Below, in pieces: positions 1-6,117 of a DNA stretch of 13,082 bases. The stretch's first letter is position 1. Each line of letters opens with the position of its first letter. The position numbers and the translations under genes were made by a program. The stretch comes from Nitrosotalea sp. (GTDB lineage Archaea; Thermoproteota; Nitrososphaeria; Nitrososphaerales; Nitrosopumilaceae). The stretch is from assembly GCA_023252335.1 (NCBI GenBank), contig JAJPEA010000042.1:1-13082 (forward strand), in the 5' to 3' direction. The notes under the pieces are model-generated. The model did no database searches and was not told the origin of the DNA. It worked only from the letters and a program-made list of their open reading frames with translations.

Positions 1-911
1 AAGACCGGCTTGTGAAAATGATTATCAGTTGATATTCTTGGGCATGCAACCTGAATAAAGGCATCAATTCCCTTGAGGTTTCGCAATTTGTCATCTGAAA
101 TATCTGTTATGGCAAAGAGCTGAACTTTCTTTCCAATATTTTCCAATTCCTTTTTGAACTTGAGTGCAGTAACTTTTGAAAATTGGCCTTCTTTTAATCC
201 AATAATTATTCCAAATGTCTCTGCTTCTGCAGCCTTGTAAACTGTCAATATTGCCTTTTTCTGTAATGTTCTTGCAAATTCGGTAACCTCTCTGACCTCA
301 TTGAAGTATGGATCAAGCACGTATGTTGGTAGGTTGGTAGACAAGGCAACCCCTGCTGCATGGAAATTACTCTGTCCTAGAAACACATTTGCCTCAACTA
401 TATTCTTGGTCTCAGCAACTGGATAAAATTCACATCCAAACACCTGTCCATCGTTTAGCTGACCCTTTCCTTTTCCAATTTTTACTGTAATCCCATTTTC
501 TTCAAATATTTTTTTTACCTTGTCAATTTCATGTAGGTGCTGACTATCTGTAACAAGCGAGATTGTCTTTTCCTTCATCTCCGCTGCGCATTTTCTTGCA
601 ATGTTTTCAAATGGCATGTCATCAAAAGCGTTTATGAGAATTATGTTGTCACCAAAACTCGTTGAGTTGATGGTATGCCCTATGTGAAACAGAATCTCTG
701 CTCCTAGCACTTTGGCACCATTTGAGTTAAGATCACATGTTCCAAAACAGCTATCTGCCAGTACATATGCAGGAATTCCAGCCCTTGCCATTATTCTTGA
801 GGCTGTCTCTTGGATCTTTGGTATTATTCCATCAGGACCATTTAATGCCACTGAAACTGGTTTTCTTTTTTCTATCTCTTCGAAAATCTTTTTCTCGTCT
901 ATTACTATCAA
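1..911 (-). CDS. dph2: 2-(3-amino-3-carboxypropyl)histidine synthase Dph2 (partial, C-terminus cut by window edge)
   Basis: First enzyme of diphthamide synthesis: it transfers the 3-amino-3-carboxypropyl group of S-adenosylmethionine to a histidine of elongation factor 2 through a non-canonical [4Fe-4S] radical mechanism (family knowledge). The minus strand reads open from a TTG at 909-911 to the window edge, giving 303 residues; archaeal Dph2 is about 340, so roughly 35-40 C-terminal residues lie outside. All three cluster cysteines are visible in their expected contexts: CFGTCD (C59), GQVFGC (C160) and VACPRIS (C290). These match the Pyrococcus horikoshii spacing (C59/C163/C287, from memory). 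TTG is the first possible start after an in-frame TAG seven codon-bases upstream, and a TATA-like box at 931-942 sits about 25 nt ahead, which suits a leaderless mRNA. The gene is divergent from the RAM-domain gene. Identification is very secure; the start is fairly secure. Confidence 0.93.
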   Translation of the reverse strand, partial: MIVIDEKKIFEEIEKRKPVSVALNGPDGIIPKIQETASRIMARAGIPAYVLADSCFGTCDLNSNGAKVLGAEILFHIGHTINSTSFGDNIILINAFDDMPFENIARKCAAEMKEKTISLVTDSQHLHEIDKVKKIFEENGITVKIGKGKGQLNDGQVFGCEFYPVAETKNIVEANVFLGQSNFHAAGVALSTNLPTYVLDPYFNEVREVTEFARTLQKKAILTVYKAAEAETFGIIIGLKEGQFSKVTALKFKKELENIGKKVQLFAITDISDDKLRNLKGIDAFIQVACPRISTDNHFHKPV

Positions 912-930
912 TCGCTATCGACAATTGTTT

Positions 931-942
931 TTTAAATTTAAA
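931..942 (-). promoter_or_regulatory. TATA box for dph2 (leaderless)
   Basis: The palindromic AT-only run TTTAAATTTAAA is centred about 26 nt upstream of the dph2 TTG on the minus strand. That is the usual archaeal TATA-to-start-site distance, so transcription should begin at or next to the TTG with almost no leader. This is inferred from spacing; the transcription start is not shown by the sequence. Confidence 0.55.
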
Positions 943-960
943 TCAAACGAACCGGCCACA

Positions 961-970
961 ATATTTAATA
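961..970 (+). promoter_or_regulatory. TATA box for the RAM-domain gene / tiaS pair
   Basis: ATATTTAATA is centred about 29 nt upstream of the ATG at 995 on the plus strand, fitting a leaderless or nearly leaderless transcript. Together with the minus-strand box at 931-942 it forms a compact divergent promoter in the 83 nt between dph2 and the RAM gene. Confidence 0.55.
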
Positions 971-994
971 TCGCTCATTTTTAAGACCAAACTA

Positions 995-1225
995 ATGCCT
1001 ATTGCCTTTGTGCTGATAAATGCAGAGTTGGGAGCAGAAACTGAACTATTAAACCAGTTAAAAAATATGCCAAGTGTGAAATACACCTATGTCCTCTATG
1101 GCGCATACGATCTAGTGGTAAAAGTAGAGGCACCAGACAATGAAACCCTAAAGAAAACCATCTCAAACAACATAAGGCAACTCAAAAATGTACGTGCAAC
1201 CCTTACCATGACTGTAATCGAATGA
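995..1225 (+). CDS. Stand-alone Lrp/AsnC ligand-binding (RAM/ACT-like) domain protein
   Basis: A 76-residue protein that consists of only the effector-binding alpha-beta domain of Lrp/AsnC regulators, with no DNA-binding helix-turn-helix. The pattern is typical: a hydrophobic first strand (AFVLINAE), a helix (residues 14-26), the strand and turn YVLYGAYDLVVKVEA (about 32-46) containing the family's G-x-(Y/F)-D element, a second helix (49-62) and the last strand VRATLTMTVIE. Such single-domain proteins oligomerise and bind small effectors such as amino acids, and may modulate full-length Lrp proteins; the ligand here is unknown. The reading frame is open further upstream, but ATG 995 is chosen because the extension would be antisense to dph2 and a TATA box lies 29 nt before this ATG. 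The stop overlaps the tiaS start (ATGA), so the two genes are probably cotranscribed. Confidence 0.85.
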   Translation: MPIAFVLINAELGAETELLNQLKNMPSVKYTYVLYGAYDLVVKVEAPDNETLKKTISNNIRQLKNVRATLTMTVIE

Positions 1226-2547
1226 AAGAAGCATCAATTCTCCATATTGGCTTTGATGATACTGATTCCAGAAAAGGAATGTGTACCACTTTTCTTGCTT
1301 ACAAGGTGGTAGAATATCTAAAAAAAGAAAAAGTCAAGTTTCTTGATTATCCATATCTAATTCGATTCAATCCAAACGTACCATGGAAAACCCGAGGAAA
1401 TGGAGCTGTTGCATTAAAACTCAAGACTACAAAGCCTGAGTTGATTAAAAAAAACATTGTCAAGTATATTCAAAAGTATTCTGCTGTGCAAGATGGTGCA
1501 AACCCAGGGTTAGTTTTTTATGAACACAAAGATATTCCAGAAAATTTTGCTAAATTTGGAAAGATGGCACTATATCGTCTAGTGAGCAGAAAAGAAGTAA
1601 AAAAATTCATACAAGACAATGGACTTGAAACATATCATCTTGGAAATGGCCAAGGACTAATCGGTGCAATAGGTGCAATAGGATATGATTTCAGGGATCA
1701 TACTTTTGAATTAATCTCATATCGGGATAAAACAAATCTAGGAAAAAAAAGAGAAATTCTCAAAGCCAGTGTACAAAAAATGCAAGAAATAACATTCCCC
1801 AAAACATTCAACAGTTTTGACGAGTCAAAGAATAGAATCTTAATTGCACCACATGGTCCTGATCCGGTGCTCTTTGGCGTACGTGGTGAAGATCCTGATG
1901 CTGTAATCAAGGGTGCATCTCTTGTAAAATCAAAAGAAAAATTCTCTGGTTATATGGTATTTCGCTCAAACCAAGGTACAGGTGATCATTTACAAAATGA
2001 ACTTGATATCCGAAAACTAAAACCATTTTCTTCTGGTTATGTAATTGGCAAAGTATCTACAAAACCTAAAACAGTTCTTGGTGGGCATGTATTTTTTTCT
2101 ATATCTAAGAATGAAATTACAATAAAATGTGCTGTGTACAAACCAACCAGACTTGCTACTATTGCAGAAAAATTGATGGAAGGAGATTTGATAAAAGTTG
2201 GTGGAGGCATAAGAAAATCATCAAAAAAACATGATCAAGTTCTAAATGTAGAATTTCTTGAGATACTTGACCTTCAAAAACATGTGATTGTAACAAATCC
2301 AATTTGTACAAAATGTAACAAGCGCATGAAGTCAAAGGGCAAAAACCAAGGATATCAGTGCTCAAAATGTGGAAATACTGGTTTGACCAAAGTAAAACAA
2401 GAGATTCCAAGACAAATCAGAAAACAATTCTATCTACCGGTGGTTTCTGCACACAGACATCTTACGCGTCCCATGCAAAGAATTGGTAAAATCAATACAA
2501 ACATGAAATTTTATAATTCTAAAAGATGGTTTTCTAAAGCAAATTAA
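1222..2547 (+). CDS. tiaS: tRNA(Ile2) 2-agmatinylcytidine synthetase TiaS
   Basis: ATP-dependent enzyme that attaches agmatine to C34 of the CAU anticodon of tRNA-Ile2 so that it reads AUA instead of AUG; essential in archaea (family knowledge). The 441-residue length is normal for the family. Visible landmarks are the N-terminal FDDTDS...GMCTT motif (residues 11-23), the segment around LDYPYLIRFNPNVPWKTRGN (41-60), a glycine-rich GNGQGLIGAIGAIG (141-154) in the kinase-like domain, an OB-fold region (about 270-350), and a C-terminal zinc ribbon with C362, C365, C380 and C383. It starts at the ATG that overlaps the stop of the RAM-domain gene by 4 nt, indicating coupled translation. It runs toward the minus-strand initiator tRNA gene, whose CAU anticodon this enzyme must leave unmodified. 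Nothing appears truncated. Confidence 0.95.
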   Translation: MKEASILHIGFDDTDSRKGMCTTFLAYKVVEYLKKEKVKFLDYPYLIRFNPNVPWKTRGNGAVALKLKTTKPELIKKNIVKYIQKYSAVQDGANPGLVFYEHKDIPENFAKFGKMALYRLVSRKEVKKFIQDNGLETYHLGNGQGLIGAIGAIGYDFRDHTFELISYRDKTNLGKKREILKASVQKMQEITFPKTFNSFDESKNRILIAPHGPDPVLFGVRGEDPDAVIKGASLVKSKEKFSGYMVFRSNQGTGDHLQNELDIRKLKPFSSGYVIGKVSTKPKTVLGGHVFFSISKNEITIKCAVYKPTRLATIAEKLMEGDLIKVGGGIRKSSKKHDQVLNVEFLEILDLQKHVIVTNPICTKCNKRMKSKGKNQGYQCSKCGNTGLTKVKQEIPRQIRKQFYLPVVSAHRHLTRPMQRIGKINTNMKFYNSKRWFSKAN

Positions 2548-2597
2548 AGTTGTCTTGAAGATAGCGGGGAGTAGATTTGAACTACTGACTTGCGGGT

Positions 2598-2614
2598 ATC
2601 TCATCGGTATTGAT
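2598..2614 (-). other. tRNA intron, 17 nt, canonical position 37/38
   Basis: The intron lies between A37 and A38 of the initiator tRNA. It can form an archaeal bulge-helix-bulge: outer stem GCGGG/CCCGC, central 4-bp helix CTCA/TGAG in which the anticodon pairs with the intron, 3-nt bulges TAA and ATA each cut after the second base, and a 2-bp inner stem TC/GA closing a 6-nt loop. Excision yields the loop CTCATAA. Confidence 0.88.
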
Positions 2615-2634
2615 TATGAGCCCGCCGGGATGAC

Positions 2635-2647
2635 TTAGCCCCTTAGT
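2635..2647 (-). other. tRNA intron, 13 nt, noncanonical, in the D-loop
   Basis: Without removing about 13 nt the D-loop is too long and lacks adjacent G18-G19. Excising ACTAAGGGGCTAA joins AAGTCAG to GTCATCCC, giving a normal D arm. The site folds as a relaxed bulge-helix-bulge: central 4-bp helix AGTC/GGCT (one G-U), 3-nt bulges AGA and AAG cut after the second base, and outer pairs GA/TC. The fold and the restored GG both point to the same boundaries, but the exact cut is inferred. Confidence 0.72.
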
Positions 2648-2690
2648 CTGACTTCCCCACCCCGCTAAGTGGAGAAAAGTCTCAAGGGTG

Positions 2691-2697
2691 ATATATA
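2691..2697 (-). promoter_or_regulatory. TATA box for the initiator tRNA
   Basis: TATATAT on the minus strand, centred 28 nt before the first base of the tRNA. The primary transcript would therefore start at or within a few bases of the mature 5' end, leaving little or no 5' leader for RNase P. The position is seen; the start site is inferred. Confidence 0.6.
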
Positions 2698-2700
2698 CTC

Positions 2701-2727
2701 TTTAAAAGAATTTAGAAATAATTAATA
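2701..2727 (+). promoter_or_regulatory. AT-rich promoter region of the sugar dehydrogenase gene
   Basis: Two candidate TATA elements precede the GTG at 2750: TTTAAAAG at 2701-2708, which would leave a leader of about 20 nt, and AATTAATA near 2720-2727, which is about 26 nt from the GTG and would make the mRNA leaderless. No Shine-Dalgarno sequence is seen before the GTG, which favours the second. The choice is uncertain. Confidence 0.35.
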
Positions 2728-2749
2728 GGATTTCCAAAGTCTTTGTATC

Positions 2750-3844
2750 GTGGATAAAAAAACTAGAATAATCGCAATAGCTGCTGCAGTTGCAGCTTCC
2801 ATCTTGATTATCACCTCACCATCGGGTTCCATTGTAATCCCAAAACCAACTACTAGTTCTTCGGGAACTGATGCAGTACAAATTGTTGCAACAAATTTGC
2901 AAAAACCGTGGGCATTAACATTTGGTGATGGAAAAATCTTTTTTACTGAAAAAGTTGGAAGGTTACGAGTTGTAGACAATGGCACACTTGTGAACGAATC
3001 TGTGGCTGATTTTCGAGTTGCTGATATATCAGATGCAGGTCTTCTTGGAGTAACAACGCATCCAGATTTTGCACAAAATCATTTCATGTATGTTTACTAT
3101 ACGTACAAAGAGGGAGACAAGATGTGGAACAAAGTACTGCGAATTACAGAATCTAATGACAAAATCGTTGACGCAAAGGTGATACTTGATAAAATTCCAG
3201 GTGCAGAATTTGATGATGGTGGTGTAATCAAATTTGGTCCAGATAAAAAACTCTACATAGGTACAGGTGACGCAACTGATCAAAATTCTGCCCAAGACCT
3301 AACCTCGCTTGCTGGAAAGATATTACGATTAAATGATGACGGCTCTATCCCAAGTGATAATCCTGATCCAAATTCACCAGTTTATTCACTTGGTCACAGA
3401 AATCCGCAAGGGTTGGCATGGGATGATAAAGGAAATCTTTACGAGACTGAAGAGGGACCAACAAAAAATGATGAAATTAACCTCATCGAAAAAGGCAAAA
3501 ACTATGGTTGGCCAAACCAGGAATGTTCTGGCTCGACACAATATCAATCTGCGCTCAATTGTTATAATATTAGCATAGAGCCTTCCGGAATTGCATATTA
3601 TGGTTCAGGAAAACTTGATCTCAAAAATAGTCTCATACTAGCTACTCTTCGAGGCAATATTTTGTACCAACTTCCTATTTCTAATGGCAATATAACATCA
3701 CAAAAGATCATACTAGATGGACTGGGACGAATCCGTGAGGTTGGAGTAGGACCTGATGACTATCTGTACATACTTACAGGAAACACAGATGGACAAGGAT
3801 TTCCAGACAGCAAAGACGATAAACTATTGAGGATTGTCAAGTAA
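2750..3844 (+). CDS. Membrane-anchored PQQ-dependent sugar dehydrogenase family protein (glucose/sorbosone dehydrogenase fold)
   Basis: Six-bladed beta-propeller of the soluble aldose/glucose-sorbosone dehydrogenase family, which oxidises sugar aldehydes or aldoses with pyrroloquinoline quinone. The 364 residues begin with a basic stretch and a hydrophobic segment (about 6-22) with no lipobox cysteine, so it is probably secreted or anchored outside the membrane. Family motifs: PWALTFGDGKIFFTEK (53-68), GLLGVTTHPDF (97-107), FGPDKKLYIGTGD (162-174), LGHRNPQGLAWD (214-225, including the Arg-Asn pair), EEGPTKNDEINLI (234-246), YGW (252-254) and GRIREVGVGPDDYLYILTG (326-344, with two arginines expected at the cofactor). 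The catalytic-base histidine normally found just before the Gly-Gly of the third motif is replaced: this protein has D155-D156-G157-G158. Activity and cofactor use are therefore uncertain. GTG is the only sensible start. The 3' end overlaps or abuts the HMG-CoA reductase gene. Confidence 0.85.
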   Translation: MDKKTRIIAIAAAVAASILIITSPSGSIVIPKPTTSSSGTDAVQIVATNLQKPWALTFGDGKIFFTEKVGRLRVVDNGTLVNESVADFRVADISDAGLLGVTTHPDFAQNHFMYVYYTYKEGDKMWNKVLRITESNDKIVDAKVILDKIPGAEFDDGGVIKFGPDKKLYIGTGDATDQNSAQDLTSLAGKILRLNDDGSIPSDNPDPNSPVYSLGHRNPQGLAWDDKGNLYETEEGPTKNDEINLIEKGKNYGWPNQECSGSTQYQSALNCYNISIEPSGIAYYGSGKLDLKNSLILATLRGNILYQLPISNGNITSQKIILDGLGRIREVGVGPDDYLYILTGNTDGQGFPDSKDDKLLRIVK

Positions 3845-5099
3845 ATTGACTGATTCACCAATTCCAAAATTTCATGAAAAGACAAGAGATGAGAAACTAA
3901 AGGTACTCGAATCTTTCTCTAATCTTTCAAAAGAAGACATCCAGATTCTAAAAAATGAGGGGGGCATTACTTTTGATCAAGCAAACAACATGGTTGAAAA
4001 TGCGATTGGAACCATATCATATCCACTTGGAATAGCAACAAATTTCAAAATAAATGGAAAGGACTATCTCATTCCGATGGTAATAGAAGAACCATCAGTT
4101 ATTGCAGCAGCATCAAAAGCAGCCAAGATTGCAAGAAAACATGGTGGCTTTACGATGGAAGCTGATGATTCGTACAGCATTGGTCAAATTCAAGTTGTTG
4201 ATGTTGATGTAAAATCTGGCGCCTCTAAAATAATGGCAAAGTCTGAAGAGATTATTGTTCTTGCAAATTCTAAAAGCAAAACTCTATCAAAAATGGGAAA
4301 AGGTGCAAAAACAATTTCATGTAAAGAAGTCATAACGGAATCAGGTCATATGCTTGTAGTTGAGATGCTAATAGATGTAGGTGATGCAATGGGAGCTAAT
4401 GTAACAAATACAATGTGTGAAGCAGTTGCACCACTAATTGAGAAAATAACTGGCGGAAGAGTAATTTTAAAAATATTATCTAATTATTCTACAAAAAGAT
4501 TAGTAAAGGGTACAGCTATATTTGACAAAGAAGATTTGGGTGGAGAAGATATCGTAAATAACATAATCTGGGCTTATGAATTTGCTGCAAATGATCCTTA
4601 CAGAGCCGTTACCCACAATAAAGGAATAATGAATGGAATAATAGCAGTTGCAAATTCTACTGGACAAGATACAAGAGCAATCGAAGCTGCAGCTCATGCA
4701 TATGCATCAAGACATGGTAAATACACATCTCTTACAAAATGGAAAAAGAACAAGGATGGAAATCTAGTTGGGGAGATCGAAGTGCCAATGTCAGTAGGAA
4801 TAGTTGGTGGAATCATAAACATACATCCAATGATAAAGACATGTGTAAAAATTCTAGGTGTAAAATCAGCCCGTGAATTATCCTGTATCATTGGAGCTGC
4901 AGGTCTTGCACAAAACCTTAGTGCCATAAGGGCATTATCTTCAGAGGGAATCCAAAAAGGACACATGAAATTACATGCACAAAATATAGCCGCAAGTGCT
5001 GGCGTTCCACAGGAAAAGATGGCTCATGTTATAGCACAAATGACTAGGGAAGGAAACATCTCAGTAACTAGGGCAAAGGAGATTCTGGAGAATCTCTAG
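3834..5099 (+). CDS. Hydroxymethylglutaryl-CoA reductase, class II type
   Basis: Reduces HMG-CoA to mevalonate, the committed step toward archaeal isoprenoid lipids. Family landmarks are ENAIGTISYPLGIATNF (55-71), the catalytic Glu in EEPSVIAAAS (85-94), DAMGANVTNTMCEA (184-197, cofactor-binding segment), DPYRAVTHNKGIMNGI (254-269, catalytic Lys263), STGQDTRAIEA (275-285, catalytic Asp279) and GHMKLH (376-381, catalytic His377). The DPYRA-THNKGIMNG and GHM-LHA signatures are those of the class II enzymes known from Pseudomonas mevalonii and some archaea, not of the class I enzyme common in other archaea and eukaryotes. Two TTG starts are possible: 3834, overlapping the preceding gene by 11 nt and giving 421 residues, and 3846, just after its stop, giving 417. 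A GAGG at 3829-3832 is too close to the first and a little far from the second. No promoter is seen, so it is probably cotranscribed with the dehydrogenase gene. Confidence 0.93.
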   Translation: MSSKLTDSPIPKFHEKTRDEKLKVLESFSNLSKEDIQILKNEGGITFDQANNMVENAIGTISYPLGIATNFKINGKDYLIPMVIEEPSVIAAASKAAKIARKHGGFTMEADDSYSIGQIQVVDVDVKSGASKIMAKSEEIIVLANSKSKTLSKMGKGAKTISCKEVITESGHMLVVEMLIDVGDAMGANVTNTMCEAVAPLIEKITGGRVILKILSNYSTKRLVKGTAIFDKEDLGGEDIVNNIIWAYEFAANDPYRAVTHNKGIMNGIIAVANSTGQDTRAIEAAAHAYASRHGKYTSLTKWKKNKDGNLVGEIEVPMSVGIVGGIINIHPMIKTCVKILGVKSARELSCIIGAAGLAQNLSAIRALSSEGIQKGHMKLHAQNIAASAGVPQEKMAHVIAQMTREGNISVTRAKEILENL

Positions 5100-5103
5100 G
5101 CGA

Positions 5104-5114
5104 CTAAATATATA
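5104..5114 (+). promoter_or_regulatory. TATA box of the histidine operon
   Basis: CTAAATATATA lies in the 40-nt gap after the HMG-CoA reductase stop, centred about 30 nt before the hisG TTG. This spacing predicts a transcript starting within a few bases of the TTG. It is the only clear promoter between 5099 and the end of hisI, so it probably drives all nine genes. I see no operator or attenuator sequence beside it. Confidence 0.6.
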
Positions 5115-5139
5115 TCCAAAGAAGTTTGTTAGGACTACG

Positions 5140-6117
5140 TTGACTATAGTAAAATTTGCTGTTCCAAAAGGCAGTATAGAAGAAGCCACTTTTAAGATAC
5201 TTGAAAGATCATGGACACGTGTAGTTAGGAGAGATAGAACTTATCGTGTGATATTAGATGATCCACAAATTGCAGTCAAGATGCTACGACCTCAAGAAAT
5301 CCCGAATCTAGTATTTGCAGGTCTGTATGATGTAGGTATAACGGGAAGAGATTGGGTCAAGGAAACAAATTCTGATGTAGAAATACTTCTTGATTTAGAA
5401 TATGGAAAGATAAGACTTGTAATTGCAATACCTGACTCTTATAATTTCAAATCACTAGATGATATGATCTTATCTTATGCAAAGAAGAAAAAAATATTGC
5501 GAATATCTTCAGAGTATCTCAATACCACAGCCAAATTTATCATGCAATGTAAAAGCTACAAGAAACTTTATGGCTCAAAACAACCAATCATTGTAACTCC
5601 GTGGTTAAGTCAGGGTTCTAACAAGAATGTCCAGATCTTCTTATCCTTTGGTGCTACAGAAGCAAAACCTCCGGAAGATGTTGATGCTATAATAGATGTA
5701 ACAGAAACCGGTACCACCCTGACACAAAATCAACTCAAAATAATTGAAACTGTGATGGAATCATCTGCAGTACTAATTGCAAATAAAATATCACTCAAAG
5801 ACAAGTCAAAACGAGAGAAAATCTATGATATAGTAACTATGTTAAGAGGTGCAGTAGAAGGAAAAAAACATCTACACCTATTCTTAAACGTAAAAGAAGA
5901 GCACCTAGACAGATTACTGCATGACCTTCCCTCTCTCAAACGTCCCACAATAAGCCCTCTGAGTGAAAAAGGATGGTATGGTATCAATACAGTTATTCCA
6001 AAATCTGAATTCCATAAAATGATTCCAAAATTACGAAAAATCGCTCAAGGTCTAGTAGTACATGAACCAAAACAAATATTGGCACTTGAGGAGATAAAAC
6101 GCGATGAGGAAAGTTGA
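5140..6117 (+). CDS. hisG: ATP phosphoribosyltransferase HisG, long form with C-terminal regulatory domain
   Basis: First step of histidine synthesis: ATP + PRPP to phosphoribosyl-ATP. The 325 residues make it a long-form enzyme, which does not need HisZ. The catalytic lobe starts VKFAVPKGSIEE (4-15); the segment GLYDVGITGRDW (61-72) and the PRPP loop DAIIDVTETGTTL (182-194) are typical. Residues about 240-315 form the ACT-like allosteric domain, where histidine usually binds to inhibit the enzyme, so feedback control at the protein level is expected. A stretch at about 139-162 (from SYKKLYGSKQ to NKNV) is extra compared with the usual short connection between the two strands there. The TTG at 5140 is chosen because it begins the conserved N-terminus and the TATA box is about 30 nt ahead; no Shine-Dalgarno site is present. 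First gene of the operon, with its stop overlapping hisD by 1 nt. Confidence 0.95.
   Translation: MTIVKFAVPKGSIEEATFKILERSWTRVVRRDRTYRVILDDPQIAVKMLRPQEIPNLVFAGLYDVGITGRDWVKETNSDVEILLDLEYGKIRLVIAIPDSYNFKSLDDMILSYAKKKKILRISSEYLNTTAKFIMQCKSYKKLYGSKQPIIVTPWLSQGSNKNVQIFLSFGATEAKPPEDVDAIIDVTETGTTLTQNQLKIIETVMESSAVLIANKISLKDKSKREKIYDIVTMLRGAVEGKKHLHLFLNVKEEHLDRLLHDLPSLKRPTISPLSEKGWYGINTVIPKSEFHKMIPKLRKIAQGLVVHEPKQILALEEIKRDEES
6106..6109 (+). promoter_or_regulatory. Shine-Dalgarno site for hisD
   Basis: GAGG with 7 nt to the ATG at 6117, inside the end of hisG. It favours ATG 6117 over the overlapping TTG at 6114. Confidence 0.65.

Larger units (their letters stand above)
2562..2666 (-). tRNA. Initiator tRNA-Met (CAU) with two introns
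   Basis: On the minus strand the ends form a perfect 7-bp acceptor stem, AGCGGGG with CCCCGCT, and A73; CCA is not encoded. The T arm is AGTAG-TTCAAAT-CTACT and the anticodon stem GCGGG/CCCGC flanks CTCATAA. The A1-U72 pair plus three consecutive G-C pairs next to the anticodon loop mark an archaeal initiator rather than elongator Met or Ile2. The unspliced gene is 105 nt: the D-loop is about 13 nt too long and the anticodon loop 17 nt too long. Removing the two introns listed separately (2635-2647 and 2598-2614) leaves a standard 75-nt tRNA with D-loop G18-G19 restored and a 7-nt anticodon loop. The gene is convergent with tiaS and has its own TATA box. The initiator assignment is strong; exact D-loop splice sites are inferred from the bulge-helix-bulge fold. 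Confidence 0.92.

Noticed and set aside
712..984. Plus-strand 90-aa open frame over the dph2 5' end
   Set aside because: A shadow of the dph2 coding frame on the other strand; no start context and no recognisable protein.
737..994. Upstream extension of the RAM-domain reading frame (to 162 aa)
   Set aside because: The extra residues lie antisense to dph2, show no family resemblance, and the divergent TATA boxes fall inside them. ATG 995 starts the conserved domain.
2635..2646. Direct repeat of CTAA within the tRNA D-loop region as a mobile-element footprint
   Set aside because: The repeat is only a few bases and is better explained by the bulge-helix-bulge fold of a short intron.
2562..2666. 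Possibility that the tRNA is tRNA-Ile2 (CAU) or elongator Met
   Set aside because: A1-U72 and three consecutive G-C pairs at the base of the anticodon loop are archaeal initiator features.
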